A stretch of DNA of 64,000 nucleotides, taken from assembly GCA_050699815.1 (NCBI GenBank), contig JBOHFT010000003.1, positions 3,710 to 67,709 on the forward strand. Direction: 5' to 3'. Numbering within the stretch: the first letter of the stretch is position 1; each line of letters begins with the position of its first letter. The notes under the pieces are model-generated. The model was not told where the DNA came from, did not search any database, and saw only the letters and a program-made list of their open reading frames with translations. A program made the position numbers and the translations under genes. This DNA is from GCA-003244245 sp050699815. GTDB lineage: Bacteria > Actinomycetota > Actinomycetes > Mycobacteriales > Pseudonocardiaceae. Positions 17,349-25,133 of the stretch are shown here, in pieces.

Positions 17349-18367
17349 GGCGCGTCGTCATCAACCAGAGCTACCGAGCACAGGTCGTCACCGGGCAGCA
17401 GCGCTACGCAACCGAGATCGCCCGCCGGCTGGAGTCATCAATGCCGTGCACCGGGGCCGGGCCGACGGGCTTATGGTCCGCGAGCACACTGCGCGTCTGG
17501 GCCTGGGTGCAGCTCGTGCTTCCCCTGCTCGCGCGGGGAGCAACCGTGCTCTCCATGACGTCGCGGGCACCGCTATGGCACCGCCGCCACGTTCTGGTGG
17601 TCCACGATCTGTTCGTGCTGACCAATCCGGAGTGGTACTCGCGAGCCTACGTCTGGACGCACGCCCCGCTGCTCCGTGCCCAGATTCGCAGCGCGGCCGC
17701 GGTCGTGGCGGTAAGCCAGCCCGTCGCGGACCAGCTCGCCCGCCTGCGCTCCGGTCCGGTCGCCGTTGCGCCGAACGCCCCCAGCGACGTGTTCCGGCCC
17801 CCGGCCGCCGGCCAGCCGGACGGTGCGGCCCTGGCGGACCGGGGGCTGGTGACCGGCTCCTACTTCCTGGCCGTGGGGAGCCGGGACCCCCGCAAGAACC
17901 TGGGACGGTTGGCCGAGGCATACGGGCGCCTGACCGACGACGAGCGCCGCCGGTTCCCCCTAGTGGTCGTGGGTGGCGCCAGCGCGATCTACCGGAACCA
18001 GGAAGTCGAATGGCCCATCGGCACGGTCGACGTGGGTTACGTGACCGACGACGAGCTCCGTCAGCTCTACCGTGGAGCCCGTTCGGTGGTCTCCATCAGC
18101 AAGGCGGAAGGCTTCGGGTGTCCGCTCGTCGAGGCGGCTGCCGCCGGGGCCCGCAGCTTACTTGTCTCCGACATCGAGGTTTTCCGCTGGGTCTGCGGCG
18201 ACACCGCCCGGTACGTCGACCCGTCGTCCACGGCCAGCATCGTCGAAGGTCTGCGCGCCGAGATCGAGAATCCCCGACAGCAGGAGTTGAACCTTGACAG
18301 ATTCAGCTGGGACGCCAGCGCGTCCGTCATCAGAGATGTCTGCCTCGAGGTCGCCGGCCGAGGATGA
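17345..18367 (+). CDS. GT4-family glycosyltransferase
   Basis: The 340-residue enzyme resembles mannosyltransferase-like GT4 proteins: RVVINQSYRAQVVTGQQRYA at the start, VVHDLFVLTNPEWYS, VAVSQPVADQLARL, FLAVGSRDPRKNLGRLAEAY and SISKAEGFGCPLVEAAAAGA. The N-terminal domain between about residues 30 and 48 looks short for the family, perhaps a small deletion, but all core motifs are present. It overlaps its upstream neighbour by 4 nt (ATGA). Confidence 0.87.
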   Translation: MRRVVINQSYRAQVVTGQQRYATEIARRLESSMPCTGAGPTGLWSASTLRVWAWVQLVLPLLARGATVLSMTSRAPLWHRRHVLVVHDLFVLTNPEWYSRAYVWTHAPLLRAQIRSAAAVVAVSQPVADQLARLRSGPVAVAPNAPSDVFRPPAAGQPDGAALADRGLVTGSYFLAVGSRDPRKNLGRLAEAYGRLTDDERRRFPLVVVGGASAIYRNQEVEWPIGTVDVGYVTDDELRQLYRGARSVVSISKAEGFGCPLVEAAAAGARSLLVSDIEVFRWVCGDTARYVDPSSTASIVEGLRAEIENPRQQELNLDRFSWDASASVIRDVCLEVAGRG

Positions 18368-19250
18368 GCAGCGCAGAGCACCGCGCGTGGCTGTCGTGCT
18401 CGCCTCGGCCGAGCGTCCCGCACTGCTGGCCGAGGCGCTGCATTCCTGCTCGGCGCAACGCGGTGTCGCCTTCCACGGCGTTGTCTCGGTGCCGGACGAG
18501 GCGAGCCTGCCGGAGGACCGGTCGCTGCTGGCCGGCTGGCGGGTCGTGACGGGAGTCCGCGGCCTGGCCGCTCAGCGCAACGCCGCGCTCGACGTGCTCG
18601 AGCGGATCGACATCGTCGCCTTCTTCGACGATGACGCGGTCCTGAGGCCCGACTACCTCGCCAACGCCGTGCGCTTCCTCACCCGGCACCCCATGATCCT
18701 GGGCTCGACGGGCCGGGTCCTGCTCGACGGAGCGACGACGGGGGAGGTCGATCGGGACCGCGCGGCAGCCGCCCTGGGCCGGTCGACCGCGGAGGGGACG
18801 TCTGGTCGCTGGCGCCCGACCCGCGAGCTGTACGGGTGCAACTTCGTCGTGCGGGTCGCCGAGGCGCCGCACCTGCGGTTCGACGAGCGGTTGCCACTGT
18901 ACTCGTGGCTAGAGGACCACGACTTCACCCGACGGTTGATGCGGCTCGGCCCGCTAGCGGAGGTGGACGACTGCGTCATCGTGCACCGGGCAGCGGCGTC
19001 GGGCGGCCGGCACAACCACCTGCGGCTCGGGTACTCGCAGGTGATGAACCCGATCTATCTGGCTCGCAAGGGCAGCTTCCCGGTCTGGCTGGCCGCACAG
19101 CAGATCTTCCGGCCGGTGGCGAAGAACGTCGCCCTCTCCGCCGTGGGACCGTCGAGGATATGGCGGCGCGAGCGGCTACGGGGCAACAGCATGGCAATTC
19201 GCGACATCGCCCGAGGGCAGATTACGCCGGAACGCATCGTTGAGCTATGA
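18336..19250 (+). CDS. GT2-family glycosyltransferase
   Basis: The roughly 304-residue GT-A enzyme shows VAVVLASAERPALLAEAL, LAAQRNAALDVL, FFDDDAVLRPDYL (the DxD-type metal site) and FDERLPLYSWLEDHDFTRRL (catalytic acidic region). ATG 18336 is used. TTG 18294 is an alternative and has a better ribosome site (AGGAG, 7 nt away), but would deepen the overlap with the upstream gene to 74 nt. It lies inside the coupled glycosyltransferase run. Confidence 0.85.
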   Translation: MSASRSPAEDEQRRAPRVAVVLASAERPALLAEALHSCSAQRGVAFHGVVSVPDEASLPEDRSLLAGWRVVTGVRGLAAQRNAALDVLERIDIVAFFDDDAVLRPDYLANAVRFLTRHPMILGSTGRVLLDGATTGEVDRDRAAAALGRSTAEGTSGRWRPTRELYGCNFVVRVAEAPHLRFDERLPLYSWLEDHDFTRRLMRLGPLAEVDDCVIVHRAAASGGRHNHLRLGYSQVMNPIYLARKGSFPVWLAAQQIFRPVAKNVALSAVGPSRIWRRERLRGNSMAIRDIARGQITPERIVEL

Positions 19251-20049
19251 GCCGTTCCGCGAAGCAGCCCTACGCCCCGAAGTCTCATGACCTGACGCTT
19301 CGCCTGACTGTGCGGGCGGCCGAAACCATGAATCGGCAGAGAACGGAGCGGATCCGAATGGACGACATGTACCGGGACGGCACATACAAGGAATTGAATC
19401 CGACATGGGGCGAAGGCGATGCGCCGTGGAAGGCGCGGCAGGTCCAGGGTATCTTGACCGACAATGAGGTCTCCTTCACGACCGTCGCCGAAGTCGGCTG
19501 CGGATCGGGCGAAATCCTCGTCCAGCTCTCCGGCGCGTTCCCGGATGCCGACTTCTCCGGTTACGACATCTCGCCCCATGCGATCAAGATCGCTGCCCGG
19601 CGGGCTCGTCCTCGGGTGCAGTTCCACCTGAAGGATCTCCTGCAGGATCCCGATGCGGACTTCGACGTCGTGCTGATCGCCGATGTGATCGAGCACGTGG
19701 CGGACTACATCGGTTTTGCCAAGGGGGTGCAGCGCCTCGGCAGGTGGAAGGTGTTTCATATCCCGCTCGACATCTCCGTCCAGTCCGTGATCAGGATGTG
19801 GCCGATCCTGAACCTTCGAAAAGATGTCGGGCACATTCACTACTTTACGATGGACACTGCCATCGCCCTGTTGCGCGACTGCGGGTATAAGATCATTGAC
19901 TGGCGCTATACGGCGAGCCGCCTGGAGCTTCCCGACCAGCCCTGAGCAGTCGCGTCGTGGCGCCGGTGCGCAAGCTGCTGCACAGGATCAACCCGGACCT
20001 TACGGTGCGGGTCCTCGGCGGCTACTCACTGCTCGTGCTCGCCGAGTAG
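19247..20049 (+). pseudogene. class I SAM methyltransferase with 3' frameshift
   Basis: The main frame (232 residues, stopping at 19945) has the SAM motif VAEVGCGSGEILVQLSG, GYDISPHAI, VVLIADVIEHV and HYFTMDTAIALLRDCGYKII. It stops early after RLELPDQP. One frame over, the DNA continues with RKLLHRINPDLTVRVLGGYS and LLVLAE and stops at 20047-20049, which reads as the natural C-terminus of this family. A single missing base near 19938-19944 explains the break. It could be a sequencing error or a real mutation; the truncated protein keeps the SAM core. Acceptor unknown, presumably a sugar or repeat-unit intermediate. Confidence 0.8.
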
Positions 20050-20079
20050 GTCCACAGCCGGTATCCACGCGGGCGCCCG

Positions 20080-20868
20080 TCACCGCCGCAACTTGTACCA
20101 GCCGTCCCAGTCCGACATGCTGCGAAACCTCCGCTCGTAGCCGTTCGCGGACATCAGGGCGTCCACGTCCCGCTCGTCGGCGCGCCCGTTATGCTCGATC
20201 GCGACGAGGCGCGGCCGGTGCTTCGAGAAGTCGAAGGCCCGGAGTATCCGAAGCTCGGTCCCCTCCGTGTCCACGCTCATGAAGTCGACAACGTCCGGCG
20301 CGGAGTATTCGTCGAGCAGGTCATTCAGGGAGACGGTGGCGACGGCGACCTGCCGCACCGCCGTGGCGCGCCGGGCGTCGGTGTGCAGGTCGCGCACGGC
20401 GTGGTCCGCGACGGTGGACAGCTCGGCGTCGCCGGTGAGGAGGAGACCGACCTCGTCGCCCGTGACGTCCCAGACGCACCGCTCGTCGACCGCGGCGGAT
20501 CTGCTGCGCCGCAGCAGATCCGCCAGGTCGGGGTTCGGCTCGACGAGCAGCCCGGTCCAGCCAAACCGCTCCTCCAGCAGCTTGGTGTTGCTGTGCGACG
20601 TGCCGTCGTAGGCGCCGAACTCGACGAAGTAGCCGCGCGGCTGGAGGTCGAGCTCGTAGAGCACCCACAGGTCCTGGAGGATCTGCCCGTGGGCCAGGTG
20701 CCGCAGGCTCCCGCAGAAGGCCAGGAACCGGACCTCCTCGGAGGTGTTGTCCTGCCAGTGGTCGTGGAACCCGATCATCGCGAACACGGCCCGCGCCACT
20801 CGCGGAGTGCGCGCGAGGCGGTTCAGGGTGCCGACCGCCATGCGGTGGAACAGGGAACGGGCATTCAC
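20080..20868 (-). CDS. FkbM-family methyltransferase
   Basis: The 262-residue protein has LQDLWVLYELDLQPRGYFVE and FGAYDGTSHSNTKLLEERFG, the family's SAM-binding opening. It is followed by LLVEPNPDLADLLRR, DFMSVDTEGTELRILRAFDF and HRPRLVAIEHN. FkbM enzymes are O-methyltransferases found in polyketide and polysaccharide clusters. This gene is on the opposite strand to the flanking operon and downstream of the two COG5610-like genes, with 97 nt between. The target is probably a sugar hydroxyl; this is inference from context. Confidence 0.87.
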   Translation of the reverse strand: MNARSLFHRMAVGTLNRLARTPRVARAVFAMIGFHDHWQDNTSEEVRFLAFCGSLRHLAHGQILQDLWVLYELDLQPRGYFVEFGAYDGTSHSNTKLLEERFGWTGLLVEPNPDLADLLRRSRSAAVDERCVWDVTGDEVGLLLTGDAELSTVADHAVRDLHTDARRATAVRQVAVATVSLNDLLDEYSAPDVVDFMSVDTEGTELRILRAFDFSKHRPRLVAIEHNGRADERDVDALMSANGYERRFRSMSDWDGWYKLRR

Positions 20869-20965
20869 GGGGGTCCTTCCCGGTGCTGCTGCGGTGTCTG
20901 TCGATCGCTGTCGTCCACAGGTACGTCGGCGGCGGGGTCGTCGGTGTCACGGCCCGCCGCCGCAT

Positions 20966-22195
20966 TCACGGCATTCGTGACCGACCTGTCACTGCCCGGG
21001 TGAGCCATCGGGAGCCGTAGGCCATCTCGATCGCCGCCAGCAGGGGCCGCCGCAGCGGCGTACCCGACCTCGCGATCTCCCCCTCCCGCCACATGCTCGC
21101 ACCGCGCAGCGCGGCGATCGGCCCACGCCACGGGCGTGCCGACCACGTGGCGTCGGTGCCGAAGTCATGCGACCGGGTGCCCACGCCCAGCGCGCGGGCG
21201 TGGGCGCGATCCGGCCACACGAACGCCCGCCGGAACTCGCTCCACGCCTGGTCCGCATCGGCGACGATCCGCTCCGCCGGTGCGTGCGGGAGCGCGTCGA
21301 GGTAGTCCACGATCCCGTGGAACGCCGTGCCCGGCACCGGCCCGATCCGCGACCGCCAGCCGTCCACCTCCAGGTTCGAGCGCACGACGCCGTGGTTCTC
21401 CGCGAACGTGCGGACGCTGGGCAGCTCGGGCTCGAAGAGCCACTCGACGAAGTGCCAGTAGCGCAGCATCGCCGTGCGCCGCTGCAGGGGCGAGTACCCG
21501 TCGGCCTCCACGGAGAGGCCGAACGTCCGCGAGTAGCGGGTGGCCAGCCCGGGACGGTGGGACCGCGCGATGAGCGCCGAGCTGAAGCCGATGTCGGGCA
21601 CTCCCTCTGCCAGCAGCTGCCGTGTCGTTCCGTAGAGGCCGGTGTCGACGAGCACGGCGTGTCGACGGCCGCCGAGGGCGTCGCGCAGGTGCCGGGTGAA
21701 CAGGGTGGCCTGCCGGGCGAGCGTGTTGGCGACGCACCGCCCGTCGGGATGCCGGAGCAGCGCGACGAATCCGTCGGGCGTGAATGGTGCCTCCCACCGC
21801 CCGGCTGCCGCCGTCGACGGTGCGACCCCGATCATGGCCAGCGCCACGCCGGACAGCGACGCGCGCGGGAACTCGTAGGACAGGGTCGACGCGGTGGACG
21901 GCAGCAACGCGTCGAGGTCCTCGTCGATGGTGCGCACGAGCGCGGGACGGATGGCCGCGACCCGCGACACCATGAGGGGCGCGACGTGCACGGGGGACGG
22001 GAGCCCGGACACGGTGAGGAAGCGCTCGTAAGCCAGCTGGATTCGCAGTCCTCCCCGGGCGCAGAAAAGCAGGGCCGCGTCGTGGCGTCGCTCCAGCAAC
22101 GACCCGAGAGACCATAGCCGCAGGCAGAACTCCGCGACGACGGGACCGAGCACGTCGCGCCCGAACGACTCGGGCGTCACCGGCTCGCGGCTCAC
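20966..22195 (-). CDS. COG5610-type C-terminal domain protein (uncharacterised, polysaccharide-linked)
   Basis: The 409-residue protein has no assigned enzyme function. Seen: DVLGPVVAEFCLRLWSLG then AALLFCARGGLRIQLAYERF, which resembles the FLARDG segment following the HAD domain in COG5610-type proteins, and VLVDTGLYGTTRQLL, resembling the VDIGW-GT-Q segment of the same proteins. GTG 22195 overlaps the stop of the HAD gene (GTGA), so the two are made together and are probably the two halves of what is often one polypeptide. The upstream in-frame extension to 22291 lies within the HAD gene and is unlikely. Confidence 0.65.
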   Translation of the reverse strand: MSREPVTPESFGRDVLGPVVAEFCLRLWSLGSLLERRHDAALLFCARGGLRIQLAYERFLTVSGLPSPVHVAPLMVSRVAAIRPALVRTIDEDLDALLPSTASTLSYEFPRASLSGVALAMIGVAPSTAAAGRWEAPFTPDGFVALLRHPDGRCVANTLARQATLFTRHLRDALGGRRHAVLVDTGLYGTTRQLLAEGVPDIGFSSALIARSHRPGLATRYSRTFGLSVEADGYSPLQRRTAMLRYWHFVEWLFEPELPSVRTFAENHGVVRSNLEVDGWRSRIGPVPGTAFHGIVDYLDALPHAPAERIVADADQAWSEFRRAFVWPDRAHARALGVGTRSHDFGTDATWSARPWRGPIAALRGASMWREGEIARSGTPLRRPLLAAIEMAYGSRWLTRAVTGRSRMP

Positions 22196-22977
22196 CGCGC
22201 CCTCCGCATCGTCACCGGGAGGGCAAGGGCCTGGCCGGCCAGCTTCGTCGCCCGGTACCGGCGGTCGCGCGGGAGGTGCAGCGCGGTCCACGAGGCCGCC
22301 CGCGCCATCCGCACGTCGACGTCGTGGCTGTCGCCCACGTGCAGGATGCGCTCCGCGGGGACGCCCTCCCGCCGCGCCACCTCGTCGAAGATCCGGCCGG
22401 CGTGTTTCGTCAGCCCGACGTCGGCGCTGGAGTACACCTCGGCGAACGGGTGGTCGCCCACCACCGCGTCGACGATGCGGCGCAGATCGGGCCCGTCGTA
22501 GTAGGTGTCCGATACGGCGACGACCCGCAGGCCCGACCGGGTGGCCCGGTCGAACAGGTCCAGCAGCGGGCGGTGGGGGCGCAGGTGCCCAATGTCGACC
22601 TCGACCTCAGTCTCCCGCAGGATGCGCGCCGCCTCGGTGTCCCGGCCCAGCGCCGCCGCGATCACCTCGCAGACGGACGTGAGCGACGCCTCGCCCTCGG
22701 GCCGCTCCATCGCCACTGCCCGGTAGGCGACGTTGTGGAAGGACCAGCGCAGGCGAGTGAGCACCGCGGGATCGACCTGCAGGCGGCGCGCCGCGCGGCG
22801 GCATGCGACGGCGAACCGGTCGCTCTCGATGGTGTGGTCGCGGAGCAGGACCGTGTCGAAGAGGTCGGTGGAGACAAGATCGTGGTCCCCGGCCGCGATC
22901 GCCTCGGCCAGGGCAGTCAGCGGTGTGGAGTCCCCGATCCCCTGGACCGGGCCGGTGTCATCGAAGATCGGGCGCAT
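22192..22977 (-). CDS. HAD-superfamily hydrolase (COG5610 N-terminal type)
   Basis: The 261-residue protein carries the HAD motifs in order: LVSTDLFDTVLLRD (motif I, nucleophile Asp near 38), VVAVSDTYYDG (motif II), LTKHAGRIFDEVA (motif III Lys) and ILHVGDSHDVDVRMA (motif IV). ATG 22977 is preferred over 23028 because GGAGGCAG lies upstream. It could dephosphorylate a sugar phosphate or act as a non-phosphatase HAD. It overlaps the COG5610-like gene and diverges from the flippase gene, with only 67 bp between starts. Confidence 0.85.
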   Translation of the reverse strand: MRPIFDDTGPVQGIGDSTPLTALAEAIAAGDHDLVSTDLFDTVLLRDHTIESDRFAVACRRAARRLQVDPAVLTRLRWSFHNVAYRAVAMERPEGEASLTSVCEVIAAALGRDTEAARILRETEVEVDIGHLRPHRPLLDLFDRATRSGLRVVAVSDTYYDGPDLRRIVDAVVGDHPFAEVYSSADVGLTKHAGRIFDEVARREGVPAERILHVGDSHDVDVRMARAASWTALHLPRDRRYRATKLAGQALALPVTMRRAR

Positions 22978-23044
22978 CTCACTGCCTCCTTGGCCGCCCG
23001 ACCGTGGGGCGGTCCGTCCATTTTGCACCCTTTACGCTGACCGC

Positions 23045-24388
23045 GTGGCGACTCCGGGTGGCGGGCAGCTGGCTCTTCGGCGGGCCATCCTGCTCATGAC
23101 CGCGTCGAGCTTCCTCGTGCCCGCCGCCGGCGTCCTCACTCAGCCGATCCTGGCACAGGCGCTGGGGGCCGCCGGGCGGGGCGAGCTGGCCGCCGCGCTC
23201 GCGCCCGCCGCGCTCGCCCTCGCCGTCGCGACCCTCGGGCTGCCCGAGGCGCTGACCTACTACCTCGCGAAGCACCCCCGGATCACCCGCCCGGCACTGC
23301 TGTGGGCGGCCCTCATCTCGGTGGGACTGGGCGGGCTCTGCCTGGTCGCCACGGTCGCGGCCCTCCCGTTCCTCTCCACCGGTGACGCGGTGCTCGGGAA
23401 CCTCATCGTCCTTGGCATAGCCCTCACCGTCCCGGCACTCGCCGTCGGCGTGCTCCGGGGTGCCGCCGTCGGGCGGCAGATGTGGACAGCCATCGCGATC
23501 GAACGCCTCGTCAACACCTCGCTGCGCATCGTCGCGTTCGTCTCGCTCTGGCTCCTCGGGGAGTTCACCGTGCTCACGGCGGTGCTCGTCAGCACCCTGT
23601 CCCCGATAGTCGCCGGCGTCGTCTACTGGCGGCTGCTCGTCCGCCCCCCGCACGACGACACCGAGCAGCCACTGGACGGCGGCATCCTGCGTCTCCTCCT
23701 GTCCTTCGGCAGCAGGATGTGGCTGGGTGCGGTCGCGAGCATGCTCCTGGCCAGAATCGGACAGATCCTCATGGCGCCGCTCTCGAGCATCGAGGATCTG
23801 GGGCTCTACATCGTGGCCGTCACGATCTCGGACCTCCCGCTCATCATCGCGCTCACGATCCGGGACACGCTGTACGGCGTCAACAGCAGGGCCAACGACG
23901 CGGCAGGGATCACCACCACCACACGCCTCACGATCCTCGTCGGCTTCCTGGGGTGCGCGGTGCTCGGCGGCACCCTGCCATGGTGGATCGGACCGTTGTT
24001 CGGCGCGGAGTTCGGCGCGGCCACGGTGCCCACCCTGATGCTGATGGTCTCGGCCATGATCTGCATACCCGGCCTGATGGCCACGGCTGGCATCAGCGCG
24101 TGGGGGCGGCCCGGCCTGCGCAGCATCGGCCTGGGCGTCACTCTGGTGGCCAACGTGTCCGTCTTCGTACTGCTGGTGCCACCTTTCGGGGTGATCGGCG
24201 CGTGCTGGACGAGCATCGTGAGCAACGTCGTCCTGACCGGTTTCATGGTCGTCGTCGCGTCCCGCGTCATGGGGGTGCCCGCCCACGACTTCCTGCTGGT
24301 CCGGCGCAGCGACCTCGCGCTGGCGTCGCGCGAGGTGGCACGACTGCTCCGGCGGATACGCAGGCGCGGCCGCAGCCGCGTCGCATGA
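23045..24388 (+). CDS. polysaccharide flippase (Wzx/MOP superfamily)
   Basis: The 447-residue integral membrane protein has about 12 hydrophobic segments and the MOP-type opening TASSFLVPAAGVLTQPILAQ. It should flip lipid-linked repeat units across the membrane for polymerisation. LLLSFGSRMWLGAVASMLLA begins the second half, as in Wzx proteins. The GTG start is used; the upstream open frame lies antisense to the HAD gene and is not coding. The next gene starts in its last codons (ATGA), but that gene is broken. Confidence 0.87.
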   Translation: MATPGGGQLALRRAILLMTASSFLVPAAGVLTQPILAQALGAAGRGELAAALAPAALALAVATLGLPEALTYYLAKHPRITRPALLWAALISVGLGGLCLVATVAALPFLSTGDAVLGNLIVLGIALTVPALAVGVLRGAAVGRQMWTAIAIERLVNTSLRIVAFVSLWLLGEFTVLTAVLVSTLSPIVAGVVYWRLLVRPPHDDTEQPLDGGILRLLLSFGSRMWLGAVASMLLARIGQILMAPLSSIEDLGLYIVAVTISDLPLIIALTIRDTLYGVNSRANDAAGITTTTRLTILVGFLGCAVLGGTLPWWIGPLFGAEFGAATVPTLMLMVSAMICIPGLMATAGISAWGRPGLRSIGLGVTLVANVSVFVLLVPPFGVIGACWTSIVSNVVLTGFMVVVASRVMGVPAHDFLLVRRSDLALASREVARLLRRIRRRGRSRVA

Positions 24389-24762
24389 AGCCCGGCGCGA
24401 CCCCGAAGGACAGCCCCATGGACGGCAGAAGTTCCTCGCCCGACGTTGACGCCATCGTGCTGGGCGCGGGGATCAGCGGTCTGGTGTCCGCGTCGATCCT
24501 CGTCGAGCAGGGCAACGGCCGGGTGCTCGTCGTAGACGAGTACGGGCACGTGGGCGGCAACCACATCGACCGTGCGGTGGGGGCTACACCTACCGGCCCG
24601 CGGTGCGGCGGCTGGAGAGCAGCGGTGTCACCTTCCTGCTCGGGGCGAAGATGACGAGCGTGCGCAGGGCGGCAGCGGCGTTCGAGGACGCCTCCTGGGG
24701 AGAGCTCGCAAGGGGGCCCACAGCCCGCACACGGGCTCGCATAACCGAAAGAAAGCTCTGAG
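24385..24762 (+). pseudogene. remnant of an FAD-dependent oxidoreductase (UDP-galactopyranose mutase-like N-terminus)
   Basis: ATG 24385 overlaps the flippase stop. The first frame reads VDAIVLGAGISGLVSASILV then VVDEYGHVGGNHIDRAVG, the FAD-binding Rossmann opening and GGN-H motif of the mutase/amine-oxidase family. At about 24583 the frame shifts and the DNA continues with TYRPAVRRLESSGVTFLLGA up to a stop at 24760-24762. Most of the roughly 400-residue enzyme is missing, by an internal deletion and loss of the 3' end. The GGNH start suggests a mutase, but other NAD(P)-binding FAD enzymes remain possible. Confidence 0.75.
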
Positions 24763-24785
24763 ATGGACGCGCAGTCATGCGGCCG

Positions 24786-24893
24786 CACCTTGATCACCAG
24801 CGGCAGGTACCCACACAGCTCTACCACCTCGGCCACCACGCCCGGATCGGCGTCCTCGTGGGTGCCGGACCGCCGCCGGAACAGGGCGACCGT
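24786..24893 (-). pseudogene. short NB-ARC (AfsR/SARP-like regulator) fragment
   Basis: A minus-strand stretch of about 36 codons reads ALFRRRSGTHEDADPGVVAE then VVELCGYLPLVIKVR. This is close to the GLPLAL-containing block of NB-ARC ATPase domains in AfsR-like regulators. No start, Walker motifs or continuation are visible. It seems to be the last trace of a regulatory gene. Confidence 0.4.
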
Positions 24894-25133
24894 CACGGAC
24901 ACACACCACCAGACACGAGATACCACCCGGCCGGGAACCGTTGGTTGGAAGTCGCGTCATAGACCTCCGCCGCCACGATGCCGCCCGACACCCGAGGAGT
25001 TTTCGATCATGGGCGATTGAGCCCGGATAGCGCGGCGGTCATTGGGTCCAGCACCAGCCCACCGCCCGGGTGTCGACGTTGCAGGCCGAGGCGGCGCTGC
25101 GCCGCAGCTGATCATCGGGCCGGGCCCGGGCGC
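24894..25133. other. gene-free debris region
   Basis: No complete gene is seen here. A plus-strand frame ending at TGA near 25109 (reading ARVSTLQAEAALRRS) has coding-like codon use and may be the C-terminal scrap of another lost gene. With the two fragments before it, this forms about 750 bp of broken sequence between the flippase gene and the next intact gene. Confidence 0.4.
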
